64,000 nt of DNA from Conchocele bisecta (GCA_029237695.1 CM055277.1:38598242-38662241); one strand, 5' to 3'; numbered from the stretch's first letter, positions 9,855-21,706 are shown. Translations and numbers: made by a program. Notes: generated by a model not told the origin, from the sequence alone.

Positions 9855-10140
9855 TGGAGATCACTTGAGCAGCGTAGGTCACCTGTGCCTATTTTACAAA
9901 ATTGTTCATGGTTTGGTGGCCGTCCCAATGCCAGCTTTTCGTGCAACATCCCGTCAGAATATCTAGATATTGCTACCGGTACTCGGTAACCTATAGACAA
10001 ATACATACTGGAGCAAATTACAAAGTACCAATATTCCTTTTTCCCTTTAGCTATTGTATAGTGGAATGCACTGCCGGAGGATGTCATACTCTCCCAAGAC
10101 TTAGGATTCGTTCAAGGTTGCAATTAGTCGCATCCATCAT
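9855..10140 (+). pseudogene. Non-LTR retrotransposon (LINE) ORF2 C-terminal fragment
   Basis: In the plus frame the sequence opens WRSLEQRRSPVPILQN and later reads KYQYSFFPLAIV, a stop, then WNALPEDV. These match the W-x-SLEQRR and SFFPR-x-I-x-x-WN-x-LP motifs at the very end of reverse-transcriptase ORFs in jockey/CR1-type LINEs. Stops interrupt the frame. Only the last 90 or so codons are left, as in a 5'-truncated, decayed insertion. Confidence 0.7.
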
Positions 10141-10244
10141 AAACCATAAATCCCTTAATAATGTTTTCAACCTTTTATTCTTTTTCATGACTTTGAACCA
10201 AATTATTACTGTTGATCCCTGATCTTACTTTTATTCTTTGCTAG

Positions 10245-10470
10245 AAATTACCCATGAGGGTGTGAAGCAGTATGAAGTGATAGATACATTGAATTAAGAG
10301 ACAAATTACATGGTATTTGCGAACTAATTCCCATTTGGCGAGGAAGTATGTCAGGGTACGTAAATGTCACAGGGTGAGAAAAATGTGGACTGCCCCGGTA
10401 TTCGAACCCAGGCCCAGTTCGTTTACCATACAATAGCTCTAGCCGATTGAAACACATTCTCCACATAGTG
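10245..10470 (-). repeat. tRNA-derived SINE-like sequence
   Basis: Read on the minus strand, GGGTTCGAATACC lies near 10400, a good match to the RNA polymerase III B box. About 40 bases upstream is GGCTAGAGCT, a weak A box. It is neither a complete cloverleaf nor a typical tRNA gene, so a SINE head is the better reading. Confidence 0.4.
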
Positions 10471-10554
10471 AGTTACATACTTCCCCGTCAAATTGGAATT
10501 CATCCTCGAATACCATTTGTAATTCGTGTTTGAATTCTGTATTATTTTTTTTTA

Positions 10555-10815
10555 AATTGTGGGTGGTTGGTCGGGATCATGCAAAGGGTAATTTAACTAT
10601 CAGGGTTCATCCTTACTGGAATGCCGACTTGCATGGTTTGGCCCTCATGTACATTTTTGGCCTTCTGATACTTAATAGCTAAATCCTATTATGCCCCATT
10701 AAAAAGTAATAAGTTTAGTACTGGTCATATTACTTTTGGGGTTGGTGCTAAGTGACTGGTGTGGAATGGACCTGGCACCAGGTCAGGATATTCTAATTTC
10801 AGGGCTGAATATATA
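10555..10815 (+). repeat. Interspersed repeat family R, copy 1
   Basis: A ~255-bp unit runs from GTGGGTGGTTGGTCGGGATC through TTTGGCCCTCATGTACATTT to the end phrase CACCAGGTCAGGATATTC. Related copies lie at 23062-23330, 44084-44330 and 46063-46317. No coding capacity and no clear inverted repeats are seen; it may be a SINE body. Confidence 0.65.
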
Positions 10816-11035
10816 TCAAACTAATCACGAACGAGATCATATCGAGCATCAGCGATTCCGACAGCTACTGTGTAATGGTCTATGAATCGACTGATGCGTC
10901 CAATAAGGAACAAGCAGTATTCTGTTTAAGATGGGTGGATGATGATTTACAACCCCTGAATAATTTCTAGGACTATGAACTGAGCCATACGTCAGCAGAT
11001 ACCATTGTTGGCATGATTAAGGACTGTCTCCTGCG

Positions 11036-11600
11036 TTTTTGTCTCGCCCGCGAAGCGGAAAGCGAGACATAGGTTTTGCTTTTCCGGAGTCGGCGTCATC
11101 ATTCAATGTTAAGTTTTCGTGTTACGGTCATTACTTCAACACCTTATCATCTACAGTCATCAAACTTTATACATACCTTTACTATGATGTGTAGATGAAT
11201 ATAGGACTATGAAAAAAAATTCCGGGCTCCATGGTCAATGTCAAACTCTATTTCTTTCTATGCTACAAACTGATCATTAATGCATGAAGACCCGTTTTCT
11301 CGTGCACTCTGTACACCTTACCTGTAGAGAGAACAATAGCCTTCTCCAGTTGAACACTTGTGCATGTGCAAGCATGTGCAAATTTCTAGATTGACCACTA
11401 AATGTCCAGCTAAATTATTACAGGTAATTTATACAGGTAAATTATTATACCTGGGTATTACATTTCCGTAAACTGTGTTGACAATATTGTGGCAATATGT
11501 GGACCTGTGCAGATATGATATGTAGATAAATATAGGACTATTATAAAAATTCTGGGCTCCAGTAGCGAGCATTATTTTTTTGTTAATTTTTAAACTTTTT
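11036..11600 (+). repeat. Hairpin-headed repeat (GTCTCGCCCGCGAAGCGGAA)
   Basis: It begins with a fold-back head in which GTCTCGC pairs with GCGAGAC around an internal purine-rich loop, followed by GTCGGCGTCATC. Internal text (CACCAAACTTT, TATGATGTGTAGATGAATATAG) is repeated. It belongs to the same architectural class as the other hairpin-headed repeats in the window. Confidence 0.5.
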
Positions 11601-11609
11601 TTCCATTTT

Positions 11610-12360
11610 TAGCCAGGTTTTTTTTGGGGGAAAATTCCAGGCTATTGGATTGGCGAAAGCCGGGCGGGCGGCGTCCACAATCAATGTTACGTTTTCGTGT
11701 TTGAGTCCATTTATTTGTTACTGTAACACATAGGACCACCAAACTTTCACAGCTTCATAACCAAGGGGTGCCCACCACATACAACTATCCAACATGTGAC
11801 CATTTATTTTACCTTGACCTATTATTTCTACATAATTGACTTAGCCATTTTCAACGTTAACTTTAACGTACGTCTGGTTAAAGTTTTTTGGTTAAAGTTT
11901 TTCGTTATACTATATCTCTGCAACTGCTTCGCCCATTAATTACCTTGAAACTTTACATGGGTGTTTATCATCATCCATATTTTCATTCTACCCCCCAACC
12001 GTGCGGCCCCTGTGCCCAATGTCAAGGTCAAATTACTTTGATTTTTTTTGTTAAAGTTTTTTTGTGTACTATATCTCTGCAACTGCTTCACCCATTACCT
12101 TGATACTTCACATGGGTGTTTATCATCATTGTCGCGCCCGCTTGCGGAAAGCGCGATATAGTCGGCATTTTGGCATGCGTCCGTCCATGTGTCCGGTTAA
12201 AGTTTTTCCATCTACTATATCTCTTTTTTTAGTGTCCTTGCCTCGCCCCAAGGCGCGACATGCAGGCCACGGCCATCTAGTCTACAAAAAGTGGGTATAA
12301 TTATGTTATCCAAGTGTCTATGCTTGGAAAAAAACATGGCTTTGCCTCGTTTCTTGTTTT
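11610..12360 (+). mobile_element. Composite hairpin-headed element with nested Helitron-like unit, copy 1
   Basis: The head is AGCCAGGTTTTTTTTGG folding back on CCAGGCT; the tail is TTTGCCTCGTTTCTTGTTTT. A unit starting TCGCGCCCGCTTGCGGAAAG (12131) and ending GGCCATCTAGT (12281) is embedded in it. The same arrangement, with the same nested unit at the same place, recurs at 42325-43475. A hairpin just before a CTAGT end is the hallmark of Helitron-type termini. No Rep/helicase gene is present. Confidence 0.6.
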
Positions 12361-12361
12361 T

Positions 12362-12396
12362 TTATGCCACCGGGTTTCGAAGAAACGGGTGGCATA
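12362..12396 (+). repeat. Hairpin head TGCCACCGGGTTTCGAAG
   Basis: TGCCACCGGGTTTC pairs with GAAACGGGTGGCA across a two-base loop. It is followed by GTCCGTCTGTC repeats and TTTTCGGTTAACC. This is the 5' head of another interspersed repeat type; its tail is not identified. Confidence 0.6.
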
Positions 12397-12588
12397 TAGT
12401 GTTTGGACCGTCCGTCTGTCTGTCCGTCTGTCACACTTTTCGGTTAACCACTTTGTCACAGTTTCTCAAATATGCTGCAGGTGGCATCCGCGTTCGACAG
12501 ACGCATTTCTTGTTCAAATTCTTTTTCAATTTTTGTCTAGTAGCATAAGGTCGTAAGTGCTATATACCGACTATTATCATATACTAAA

Positions 12589-12654
12589 ACAATTATTGAC
12601 TAGTGAGCCATAGAATATATTCTGATATTCTATGGCTCACTAGTCAATAATTGT
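12589..12654. repeat. Perfect 30-bp inverted repeat with 6-bp loop
   Basis: Bases 12589-12618 are the exact reverse complement of 12625-12654, with ATTCTG between. The outer sequence starts ACAATTATTGACTAGTGAGC. No mismatch occurs in either arm, so it is either young or kept by gene conversion. It sits about 20 bases before the hAT-type relic. Confidence 0.95.
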
Positions 12655-12675
12655 ATATGTTCGGGCCAGTGAAAA

Positions 12676-13562
12676 TTGCTTTCTGGCCCAGGCTCGAGGT
12701 CAAGGCGGCGGGACAAGGCGAGACATTTGATTCCGCGGAATTCTTGTGAATTACCACTTTCAAGTTGCCGAGGACAGTGCTACGACAATGCAGCCACAAT
12801 GTCTGGGAAAAGAACAGAGATCACTACCCAGACACTGCAGGAAAACCCCAAAGCTGTATATGCACATTGCTATGCACATTCGCTAAATCTTGCCATTCTG
12901 GATGTGGTTAAATCAAGGACTGCTTAGACATTTCTTACAAAATCACAAGACTGATAAAGTATAGTCCAATACATGATGCGGCACTAAAGAAATGAATGAG
13001 GACAAGTACTCTACGGAGTACTCTAGGAGGGAGCTATGCACAGATATGGATATTGTGTACTGTCAAGGCAGAAATGCTTGGTGCCATACTTTCCAACTGC
13101 AAGTACCTACAGACGCTGTGGGAATCGGTTTTAGAAGAGCGCAGTACTGATGCTGATATAACAGCCAGGATAGTTGACGTGAAGGTCAAAATGGAAAACT
13201 TCAATTTCCTGTTTGGTCTCCTACTGGGAAAATTGATTTTTTTAATCGTGGAAAACCTATCGAAAGCGTTGGAGTGACTTAGTTCGTTAGATGATCGCAA
13301 ATTGGCTCTTTCTACAGTGGCTGTATTGAAGCAGATGCGGTCAGATTGTGACTTCGAGCTGGTCTTCGGAAAGGTGGAGAGGAAAAGGGTTGAGTTTGGA
13401 ATACCGCAGGGGAAACTCCTGAGACAGAAAAGAAAAGACCAGTCAGATTTGATTACAAATATCGACGTACAGCCACCCACAAACTTTCAAAGAGCAAAGT
13501 TGCCTACTTTGAAGCGATGGATCTACTGTCTGTTCCACGTGTTGTTGCCGACAAACATTTGA
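12676..13562 (+). pseudogene. hAT-type (ZMYM1/DUF4371-like) transposase relic
   Basis: Three frames on the plus strand together recall this family. The first (to ~12927) has CRGQCYDNAATMSGKRTEI and VYAHCYAHSLNLAILDVV, including the RGQ-x-YD and HC-x-AH-x-LNL motifs of the DDE core. The second (12996-13277) has WESVLEERSTDADITARI, then FNFLFGLLLGKL and VENLSKALE. The third (13302-13562) has LKQMRSDCDFELVFGKVE. Stops and frame changes lie at about 12928, 12990 and 13278. Only the C-terminal part of the transposase is represented. It is a dead copy and no terminal inverted repeats were assigned. Confidence 0.72.
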
Positions 13563-13654
13563 CTATTACACATATTAAATGTTAAAAACATTTAAATGTA
13601 AGTACGTTTTCATCAATAACAAAAAAGTCACCCTCCCCAAATTTCATGAAATTC

Positions 13655-13950
13655 CATATAATATTGATTTTATTGCGAGAAAACGATTTTCCATGGGATT
13701 TAACATGGGGAGAAAAGGAGGAGGAGGCTGACTAGGAGGATCGAAAAAGAAAATGGAAATTGACTCTGAAACCCGGTTAGATAGCTTGTAAATGATGTAA
13801 CTCAGAAAACATAATGTTAGATTTTGAAAATCGGTTGTAAAAAAAAAATTTACAAATAAAAATTTATTTCAAAAAAATCTATTTTTAGGCCTCCCTGTTA
13901 AATTCCCATAGGAAAATCTTTTTTTCGCAATAAAATCAATATTTAGCTAT
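13655..13950. repeat. Inverted repeat pair, MITE-like
   Basis: About 42 bases at 13658-13700 (ATATTGATTTTATTGCGA...) match the reverse complement of 13905-13948 with a few differences. The ~200-bp spacer has no gene. It is probably a small fold-back element; no target duplication is visible. Confidence 0.6.
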
Positions 13951-14816
13951 CGGTGGCATCGTCGACCGTTTTGACCAACCCGGCTTCAAGGTGTCTATGA
14001 CCTTGGAATCGCTACTTGTTAAGGCATGCCATGATGAGCCCTACCAGGATCTCAGTCAATGTAATTGCATAAAGTGCAATGACATTGTAGCCATTACCAA
14101 AATATGTTACACATCAGATGTCATTGATTCTATATTATAAATATATGTACTGCAAATTGCAGTTTCTTCCATTGTTGTGTGACCAAAATCTCATGCAAAT
14201 GTATTGTTCAAACATTGACTAAGAATGCAGGAAATGCCATTTGGAGGGTCTAAGTTAATTTTTGTCGCGCCCGCTTGCGGAAACCGCGATATAGTCGGCC
14301 GTACGTACGTGTGTCCGGTTAAAGTTTTTGGTTAAGTTGTTTGGTTAAGTTGTTTGGTTAAAGTTTTTGGTTAAGTTCTTTGGTTAAAGTTTTTGGTTAA
14401 GTTTTTTGGTTAAGTTGTTTGGTTAAGTTTTTTGGTTAAAGTTTTTGGTTAAGTTCTTTGGTTAAAGTTTTTGGTGTTTATCATCATGTATATTTTCATT
14501 CTACCCCCCTCCCGTGCGGCCCCTGTGCCCAATGTCAAGGTCAAACTTGATTTTTGGTTTAAGTTTTTTGGTTAAGTTTTTTGGTTATGTTTTTTGGTTA
14601 AGTTTTTTGGTTAAAGTTTTTCGTTATACTACATCTCTGCAACTGCTTTGCCCATTACCTTGAAACTTCATATGGGTGTTTATCATCATCTATATTTTCA
14701 TTCTACCCCCTCTTGTGCGGCGGCCCCTGTGCCCAATGTCAAGGTCAAATTACTTTGAAGTTTTTGGTTAAGTTCTTTGGTTAAAGTTTTTGGTTAAGTT
14801 TTTTGGTTAAGTTTTT

Positions 14817-16821
14817 AGCTCACCTGAGCAAAGCTCATGTGAGCTATTGTTACCGCAATGTGTCCGTCGTCGTTGTCGTCCGTGAACATTTTCAAACGTC
14901 TTCTCCTCGGTAACCATTGGGCCTATGGTCACCAAACTTCATGGTCATGGTCCTTAGGTAGGGGGATTACAAAATTGTTAAAATGACGTCATTACGTAAT
15001 CCAAGATGGCCGCCGTCTAAAAATAGCACAAATTCTTCAAAAATCTTCTTCTCAAGAACCGCCAACCGGATTTCGACAAAACTTGGTAGGAATGATCAAT
15101 GTACAATGCTCTTTCAAAGTTGTTAAAATGGTGACCCCAGGGTCAAAAATGGGCGTGGCCCGTGGGGTCATATGGTCATATCATATATCAAATCGAAGGT
15201 ATCAACAAGGCGATCACTCTGGTGCATTTTTTGTCGATATCGGATGGTTATGTCATCCAAGATGGCCGCCGAAAGGTCAAAAGGTCGTTCTTTTATTAGA
15301 GATTTCAAAATTCTTCTTCACATGAACCGCTTGGCCCATGGTAGCCAAACTTAAAAATTATGGTCCATGGGTGAAGCCTTTTCAGATTTGTTAAAATGGA
15401 GGTCATCGCTAATCCAAGATGGCTGCCGTCTAAAAATAGCATAAATTCTTAAAAAATCTTCTTCTCATGAACCGCTTGCCGGATTTCGACGAAACTTGGT
15501 AGGAATGATCGATGTACATTGCTCTTTCAAAGTTGTTAAAATGGGTGACCCGGGGTCAAAAATGGCGTAGCCCGTGGGGTTTTTCAAATTGGGGTCAAAT
15601 TTTATTTTTATTTTTTGACCGAATATGGTCATGTCATATATCAAATTGAAAGGTATCAATGAGGCGATCACTCTGGTGCATTTTCTGTCGAAATCGGATT
15701 GTTATGTCATCCAAGATGGCCACCGAAAGGTCAAAAGGTTCTTTTATTAGAGATTTCAAAATTCTTCTTCACATGAACCGCTTTGCCCATGGTAGCCAAA
15801 CTTAAAAGTTATGGTCCATGGGTGAAGCCTTTTTAGATTTGTTAAAATGGAGGTCATCGCTAATCCAAGATGGCCACCGTCTAAAAATAGCATAAATTCT
15901 TAAAAAATCTTCTCGTGAACCGCTTGCCGGATTTCGACGAAACTTGGTAGGAATGATCGATGTACATTGCTCTTTCAAAGTTGTTAAAATGGTGACCCCG
16001 GGGTCAAAAATGGGTGTGGCCCATGGGGTCAAATTGGGGTCAAATTTTATTTTTGACCGAATATGGTCATGTCATATATCAAATTGAAGGTATCAATGAG
16101 GCGATCACTCTGGTGCATTTTCTGTCGAAATCGGATTGTTATGTCATCCAAGATGGCCGCCAAAAGGTCAAAAGGTCGTTCTTTTATTAGAGATTTCAAA
16201 ATTCTTCTTCACATGAACCGCTTGGCCCATGGTCGCCAAACTTAAAAGTTATGGTCCATGGGTGAAGCCTTTTCAGATTTGTTAAAATGGAGGTCATCGC
16301 TAATCCAAGATGGCCGCCGTCTAAAAATAGCATAAATTCTTAAAAAATCGTCTTCTTATGAACCGCCAGCCTGATTTCGACGAAACTTGGTAGGAATGAT
16401 CGATGTACATTGCTCTTTGAAAGTTGTTAAAATGGTGACCCGGGTTAAAAAATGGGCGTGGCCCGTGGGGTCAAATTGGGGTCAAATTTTATTTTTGACT
16501 GTATATGGTCATGTCATATATCAAATTGAAGGTATCAATGAGGCAATCACTCTGGTGCAATATTTGTCGGAATCGGATGATTATGTCATCCATGATGGCC
16601 ACCAAAAGGTCCATTTATTCAAGATTTTTAACGTCTTTTTCTCAGGAACCACATGGCCGATGCTGGGTGAAGCATTTTCAGATTTTGTAAAATGAGAGTC
16701 ATCGCTTAATCCAAGATGACCGCCATCTAAAAATAGCACAACACATGAACTCAATGTCACATTCGCCTCTGGTGTTCATGGAGTCAGGTGAGCGAATTAG
16801 GGCCATCATGGCCTTCTTGTT
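14817..16821 (+). mobile_element. Hairpin-headed element with 'AGCTCACCTGAGC' head and tandem ~450-bp core
   Basis: The head AGCTCACCTGAGCAAAGCTC folds back on GAGCT. The core repeats a ~450-bp unit about four times (GACGAAACTTGGTAGGAATG; CATCCAAGATGGCCGCC; TTAGAGATTTCAAAATTC). The tail has the hairpin GGGCCATCATGGCC followed by TTCTTGTTT. Hairpin head, tandem core and 3' hairpin match non-autonomous Helitron/Helentron-type elements (HINEs). Related copies start at 23842 (+) and 19030 (-). Confidence 0.62.
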
Positions 16822-16988
16822 TGGTTAAGGTTTTTGGTTAAGTTTTTTGGTTAAAGTTTTTCGTTATACTATATCTCTGCAACTGCTTTGCCCATTACCT
16901 TGAAACTTCACATGTGTGTTTATCATAATCTATATTTTCATTCTACCCCCCTCCCGTGCTGCCCCTGTGCCCAATGTCAAGGTCAAAT
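16240..16988 (+). repeat. ~745-bp segment duplicated at 24827-25560
   Basis: From GTTATGGTCCATGGGTGAAG to TGTCAAGGTCAAATT this segment is nearly identical to 24827-25560, sharing private variants such as CATGTGTGTTTATCATAATC and CCGTGCTGCCCCTG. It spans the tail of one repeat family and the start of another. Confidence 0.8.
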
Positions 16989-18609
16989 TACTTTGAAGTT
17001 TTTTGTTAAGTTTTTTGGTTTTGGCAGGGACCGCACGGGAGGGGGGTAGAATGAAAATATAGATGATGATAAACACCCATGTGCAGTTGCAGAGATATAG
17101 TTTAACGAAAAACATTAACCAAAAAACTTAACCAAAAATTTTAACCAAAAACTTTAACCAACTAGATGGCCGCGGCCTGCATGTCGCGCCTTGTGGCGAG
17201 ACATGGACACTAAAAAAAAAGATATAGTAAAACGAAAAACTTTAACCAAAAAACTTAACCAAAAACTTTAACCAAAAAACTTAACCAAAAACTTCAAAGT
17301 AATTTGACCTTGACATTGGGCACAGGGGCAGCACAGCACGGAAGGGGGGTAGAATGAAAATATAGATGATGATAAGATGATAAACACCCATGTGAAGTTT
17401 CAAGGTAATGGGCAAAGCAGTTGCAGAGATATAGTATAACGAAAAACATTAACCAAAAACTTTAACCAAAAAACTTAACCAAAAACTTTAACCAAAAAAC
17501 TTAACCAAAAACTTCAAAGTAATTTGACCTTGACATTGGGCACAGGGGCCGCACGGGAGGTGGGTAGAATGAAAATATAGATGATGATAAACACCCATAT
17601 GAAGTTTGAAGGTAATGGGCAAAGCAGTTGCAGAGATATAGTATAACGAAAAACTTTAACGAAAAACATTAACCAAAAAACTTAACCAAAAACTTTAACC
17701 AAAGAACTTACCGGTAACCAAAAACTTTAACCAAAAAACTTAACCAAAAAACTTAACCAAAAACTTTAACCAAAACCTTTAACCGTATGTACGTACGCCA
17801 AAGAAAAAAACAACATGATGTTGGGTCATGCTTATTTTCATCATCTGAAGTAATACACAATCCAGGCAGCACAGATGCATATACATGTACATTGCAAAAA
17901 TGTGAGTACCCCGAAAACTCCGACTACTACAACTAGATGGCCGCGGCCTGCATGTCGCGCCTTGTGGCGAGGCATGGACACTAAAAAAAGAGATATAGTA
18001 TAACGAAAAACTTTAACCAAAATACTTAACCAAAAAACTTAACCAAAAGGTTTAACCGGACACACGTACGTACGCCAAAGTGCCGACTATATCACGCTTT
18101 CCGCAAGCGGGCGCGACAAAATCATTAACCAAAAAATTCAAAGTAATTTGACCTTGACATTGGGCACAGGGGCCGCACAGGAGCGGGGTGTAGAATGAAA
18201 AATTGAAAATAATATTGATGATGATAAACACCCATGTGAAGTTTCAAGGCAATGGGCAAAGCAGTTGCAGAGATATAGTATAACGAAAAACTTTAACCAA
18301 AAAACTTAACCAAAAACTTTAACCAAAAAACTTAACCAAAAACTTCAAAGTAATTTGACCTTGACATTGGGCACAGGGGAAAAACTTTAACCAAAAAACT
18401 TAACCAAAAAAGTTAACCAAAAACTTTAACCAAAGAACTTAACCAAAAACTTTAACCAAAAACTTTAACCAAAGAACTTAACCAAAAACTTTAACCCAAA
18501 ACTTTAACCAAAGAACTTAACCAAAAACTTTAACCAAAAAACTTAACCCAAAACTTTAACCAAAGAACTTAACCAAAAATTTCAAAGTAATTTGACCTTG
18601 ACATTGGGC

Positions 18610-19030
18610 ACAGGGGCCGCACAGTAGGGGATATATGATATGACCATATTCAGTCAAAAATAAAATTTGACCCCACGGACCACGCCCATTTTTGACCCTG
18701 GGGTCACCATTTTAACAACTTTGAAAGAGCATTGTACATTGATCATTCCTACCAAGTTTTGTCGAAATCCGGTTGGCGGTTCTTGAGAAGAAGATTTTTG
18801 AAGAATTTGTGCTATTTTTAGATGGCGGCCATCTTGGATTACGTAATGACGTCATTTTAACAATTTTGTAATCCCCCTACCTAAGGACCATGACCATGAA
18901 GTTTGGTGACCATAGGCCCAATGGTTACCGAGGAGAAGACGTTTGAAAATGTTCACGGACGACAACGACGACGGACGACGGACACATTGCGATAACAATA
19001 GCTCACATGAGCTTTGCTCAGGTGAGCTAA
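18610..19030 (-). mobile_element. Inverted partial copy of the AGCTCACCTGAGC element
   Basis: Read on the minus strand from 19030, this matches the first ~370 bases of the element at 14817 almost base for base, then joins the GGTTAA array at about 18620. The two copies form long inverted arms 3.4 kb apart. Confidence 0.8.
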
Positions 19031-20516
19031 AAACTTAACCAAAAAACTTAACCAAAAACTTTAACCAAAGAACTTAACCAAAAACTTCAAAGTAATTTGA
19101 CCTTGACATTGGGCACAGGGACCGCACGGGAGGGGGGTAGAATGAAAATATAGATGATGATAAACACCCATATGAAGTTTCAAGGTAATGGGCAAAGCAG
19201 TTGCAGAGATATAGTATAACGAAAAACTTTAACCAAAAAACTTAACCAAAAACATTAACCAAAAACATTAACCAAAAAACTTAATAAAAAACTTCAAAGT
19301 AATTTGACCTTGACATTGGGCACAGGGGCCGCACGGGAGATGGGTAGAATGAAAATATAGATGATGATAAACACCCATGTGAAGTTTCAAGGTAATGGGC
19401 AAAGCAGTTGCAGAGATATAGTATAACGAAAAACTTAACCAAAAAACTTAACCAAAAACTTTAACCAAAGAACTTAACCAAAAACTTTAACCAAAAAATT
19501 TAACCCAAAACTTTAACCAAAGAACTTAACCAAAAATTTCAAAGTAATTTGACCTTGACATTGGGCACAGGGGCCGCACAGGAGGGGGTAGAATGAAAAT
19601 ATAGATTAAGTTTGGTTAAGTTTTTTGGTTAAAGTTTTTCGTTATACTATATCTCTGCAACTTCTTTACCCATTACCTTGAAACTTCACATGGGTGTTTA
19701 TCATCATCTATATTTTCATTCTACCCCCCTTCCGTGCGGCCCCTGTGCCCAATGTCAAGGTCAAATTACTTTGAAGTTTTTGGTTAAGTTTTTTGGTTAA
19801 AGTTTTTTGGTTAAGTTTTTTGGTTAAGTTTTTTGGTTAAAGTTTTTGGTTAAGTTTTTTGGTTAAGTTTTTTGGTTAAAGTATTTCGTTATAATATATC
19901 TCTGCAACTGCTTTGCCCATTACCTTGAAACTTCACATGGGTGTTTATCTTAATCTATATTTTCATTCTACCCCCCTCCCGTGCGGCCCCTGTGCCCAAG
20001 GTCAAATTACTTTGAAGTTTTTTGGTTAATGTTTTTGGTTAAAGTTTTTGGTTGTTAACTTTTTTGGTTAAAGTTTTTGGTTAAGTTTTTTGGTTAATGT
20101 TTTTTGTTATACTATATCTCTGCAACTACTTTGCCCATTACCTTGAAACTTCACATGGGTGTTTATCATCATCTATATTTTCATTCTACCCCCCTCCCGT
20201 GCGGCCCCTGTGCCCAATGTCAAGGTCAATTTACTTTGTGAAGTTTTTGGTTAAAGTTTTTTTTGCGCCCGCTTGCGGAAAGCGCAATATAGTCGGCACT
20301 TTGGCGTACGTACGTACGTGTGTCCGCTTAATGTTTTTGGTTAAGTTTTTTGGTTAAAGTTTTTCGTTATACTATCTTTTTTTTTTTTGGTGTTTTGGTG
20401 TCCATGCCTCGCCACAACGCGCAACATGCAGGCCGCGGCCATCTAGTATTTGATAATATTCCCGAAAGCATGCGTTATATTCAAGTACACACTATCAGAA
20501 TCTTAGTTATGTGAAG

Positions 20517-20584
20517 TAACTCTGCAAAACTCCTGTACTGTCAGTAGCATATGATATGGATGATACAGGAGTTTTGCAGAGTTA
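20517..20584. repeat. 21-bp perfect inverted repeat upstream of PAGR1 exon
   Basis: TAACTCTGCAAAACTCCTGT(A) at 20517-20537 is matched exactly in inverted form at 20564-20584, with 26 bases between. It lies about 130 bases before the first recognisable PAGR1 codons. Confidence 0.9.
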
Positions 20585-20683
20585 TTGCCCGCAACTATCA
20601 GAAACCAAGATAGGCAGGGGAGATAATATGGCTTGGCATAATTTGGCATTTTCGCTTCACACGTTTCTGTGTGTTGTCCTCAG

Positions 20684-20709
20684 ACAGAGAGAGAGAGAGA
20701 GAGAGAGAG
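20684..20709 (+). repeat. (GA)n microsatellite at the PAGR1 exon edge
   Basis: An uninterrupted run of GA dinucleotides directly precedes AGTAGGATG. If transcribed and translated it would add (Glu-Arg)n. If it is intronic, it replaces the usual pyrimidine tract before an acceptor, which would be unusual. Confidence 0.9.
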
Positions 20710-20713
20710 TAGG

Positions 20714-20848
20714 ATGTTGCAAGACGAGGAAGTATGGGCAGAGTGCAGTGATGACGAGAAATACAATCCGGGCAAGCTGAAGGCGGGCACGTGGCAGCCA
20801 CGGCCAGAGGATATACTACGCCTGTACGAGGAAATCTCGGCAAACAAG
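20714..20848 (+). CDS. PAGR1: PAGR1 homologue, first recognised exon
   Basis: The frame reads MLQDEEVWAECSDDEKYNPG, then TWQPRPEDILRLYEEISANK, and ends at a GT donor (20849) in phase 0. CSDDE and the P-x-x-[DE]-I-x-RLYE motif match vertebrate PAGR1 after its acidic N-terminus. PAGR1 is a nuclear subunit of KMT2C/D (MLL3/4) complexes that binds PAXIP1. The exon start is uncertain. ATG 20714 is one choice. Another is the acceptor CCTCAG at 20678-20683, which would add a Thr and an (Glu-Arg)n run from the (GA)n microsatellite. Vertebrate PAGR1 has about 90 more residues before this point, so an upstream exon may be missing. Confidence 0.75.
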
Positions 20849-21706
20849 GTACAGACACATGTACACTTGTTTATTCAGGGGACTGAGGAAAATACTTTGA
20901 GTTAATGAACATTTGAGTTATTGAGAGTTATTATACAGAAAAATATGTAATTGGGACCAAGAATAGGACTGACTTGTCAGTGCCGGCAGATTGACTTAAC
21001 AGAGTTTTAGGTAACAAATGTAGACTGTACAGGCTGGTCTGAGCCATATTTCATCAAACTTTATTGTGGTCTTTTACAGAAAAATCTTCTGAAAACAAAT
21101 GCTGTCAAGCATTACGTCGCACTTTTCTAATACCACTTGATTGTGCAGCCGTAGAAAGTCTGCCCATCCCTACTTGATTACATGTATGATAAGACGAGGA
21201 TGGGTGGTGAACTTTATTTCTGACACTATCAGTTATGTACAGACTACAATGTATTGGATGCTTCCTATGTCTGGAATTTAATCTTGTACTGACACTCAAA
21301 CTGTTTCCCCGCATCTCTCCCACGTACAGGGATTAATTGACCATACACACAGGGGCCAAATTCCGGCCCCTTCCCCAATGCTAGGGGCTGTTTTTTCTTC
21401 CCAAACTCTGAACAAAATCCAATTCCCAAAATGGTTGAAAAGGGCCCCTTCCCCAAATGGCTGGCGTCATCCCTGACATATGTGATAACACTGGTATCAT
21501 GACAATTGCTGCTGTGACTGGTTAAAGGGTGCTTATGGCATGTGTGCCTCATACAACTCGTATGTACATGTAGATGCAGATCACTTCTGTAGCCACATAT
21601 GGATTTAATCTGTTAGAAGCATAATGGATGTTTCATTCACTGAATGGTGTACAAAATAAGCCCTGACTGCACAAATGCCCAATAATGTTTGATATTTTCC
21701 CCAATT

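Larger units (their letters stand above)
14264..20447. repeat. Dense array of GGTTAAGTTTTTT / Helitron-like repeat units in both orientations
   Basis: Units contain blocks of GGTTAAGTTTTTT, an ATATCTCTGCAACTGCTTTG block, TTTCATTCTACCCCCCTCC and TGTGCCCAATGTCAAGGTCA. Heads read TCGCGCCCGCTTGCGGAAAG and ends GGCCGCGGCCATCTAGT. Orientation is mainly plus at 14264-17010, minus at 17012-19600 (ends at 17161 and 17932, head at 18118), then plus to 20447. A short complete unit lies at 20265-20447. No genes are present; frames in it are repeats read through. Confidence 0.75.

Noticed and set aside
14264..20447. CRISPR-like array suggested by the regular GGTTAAG repeats
   Set aside because: Repeats are AT-rich, unequal in spacing, lack unique spacers and sit in a eukaryotic repeat field with no cas genes.
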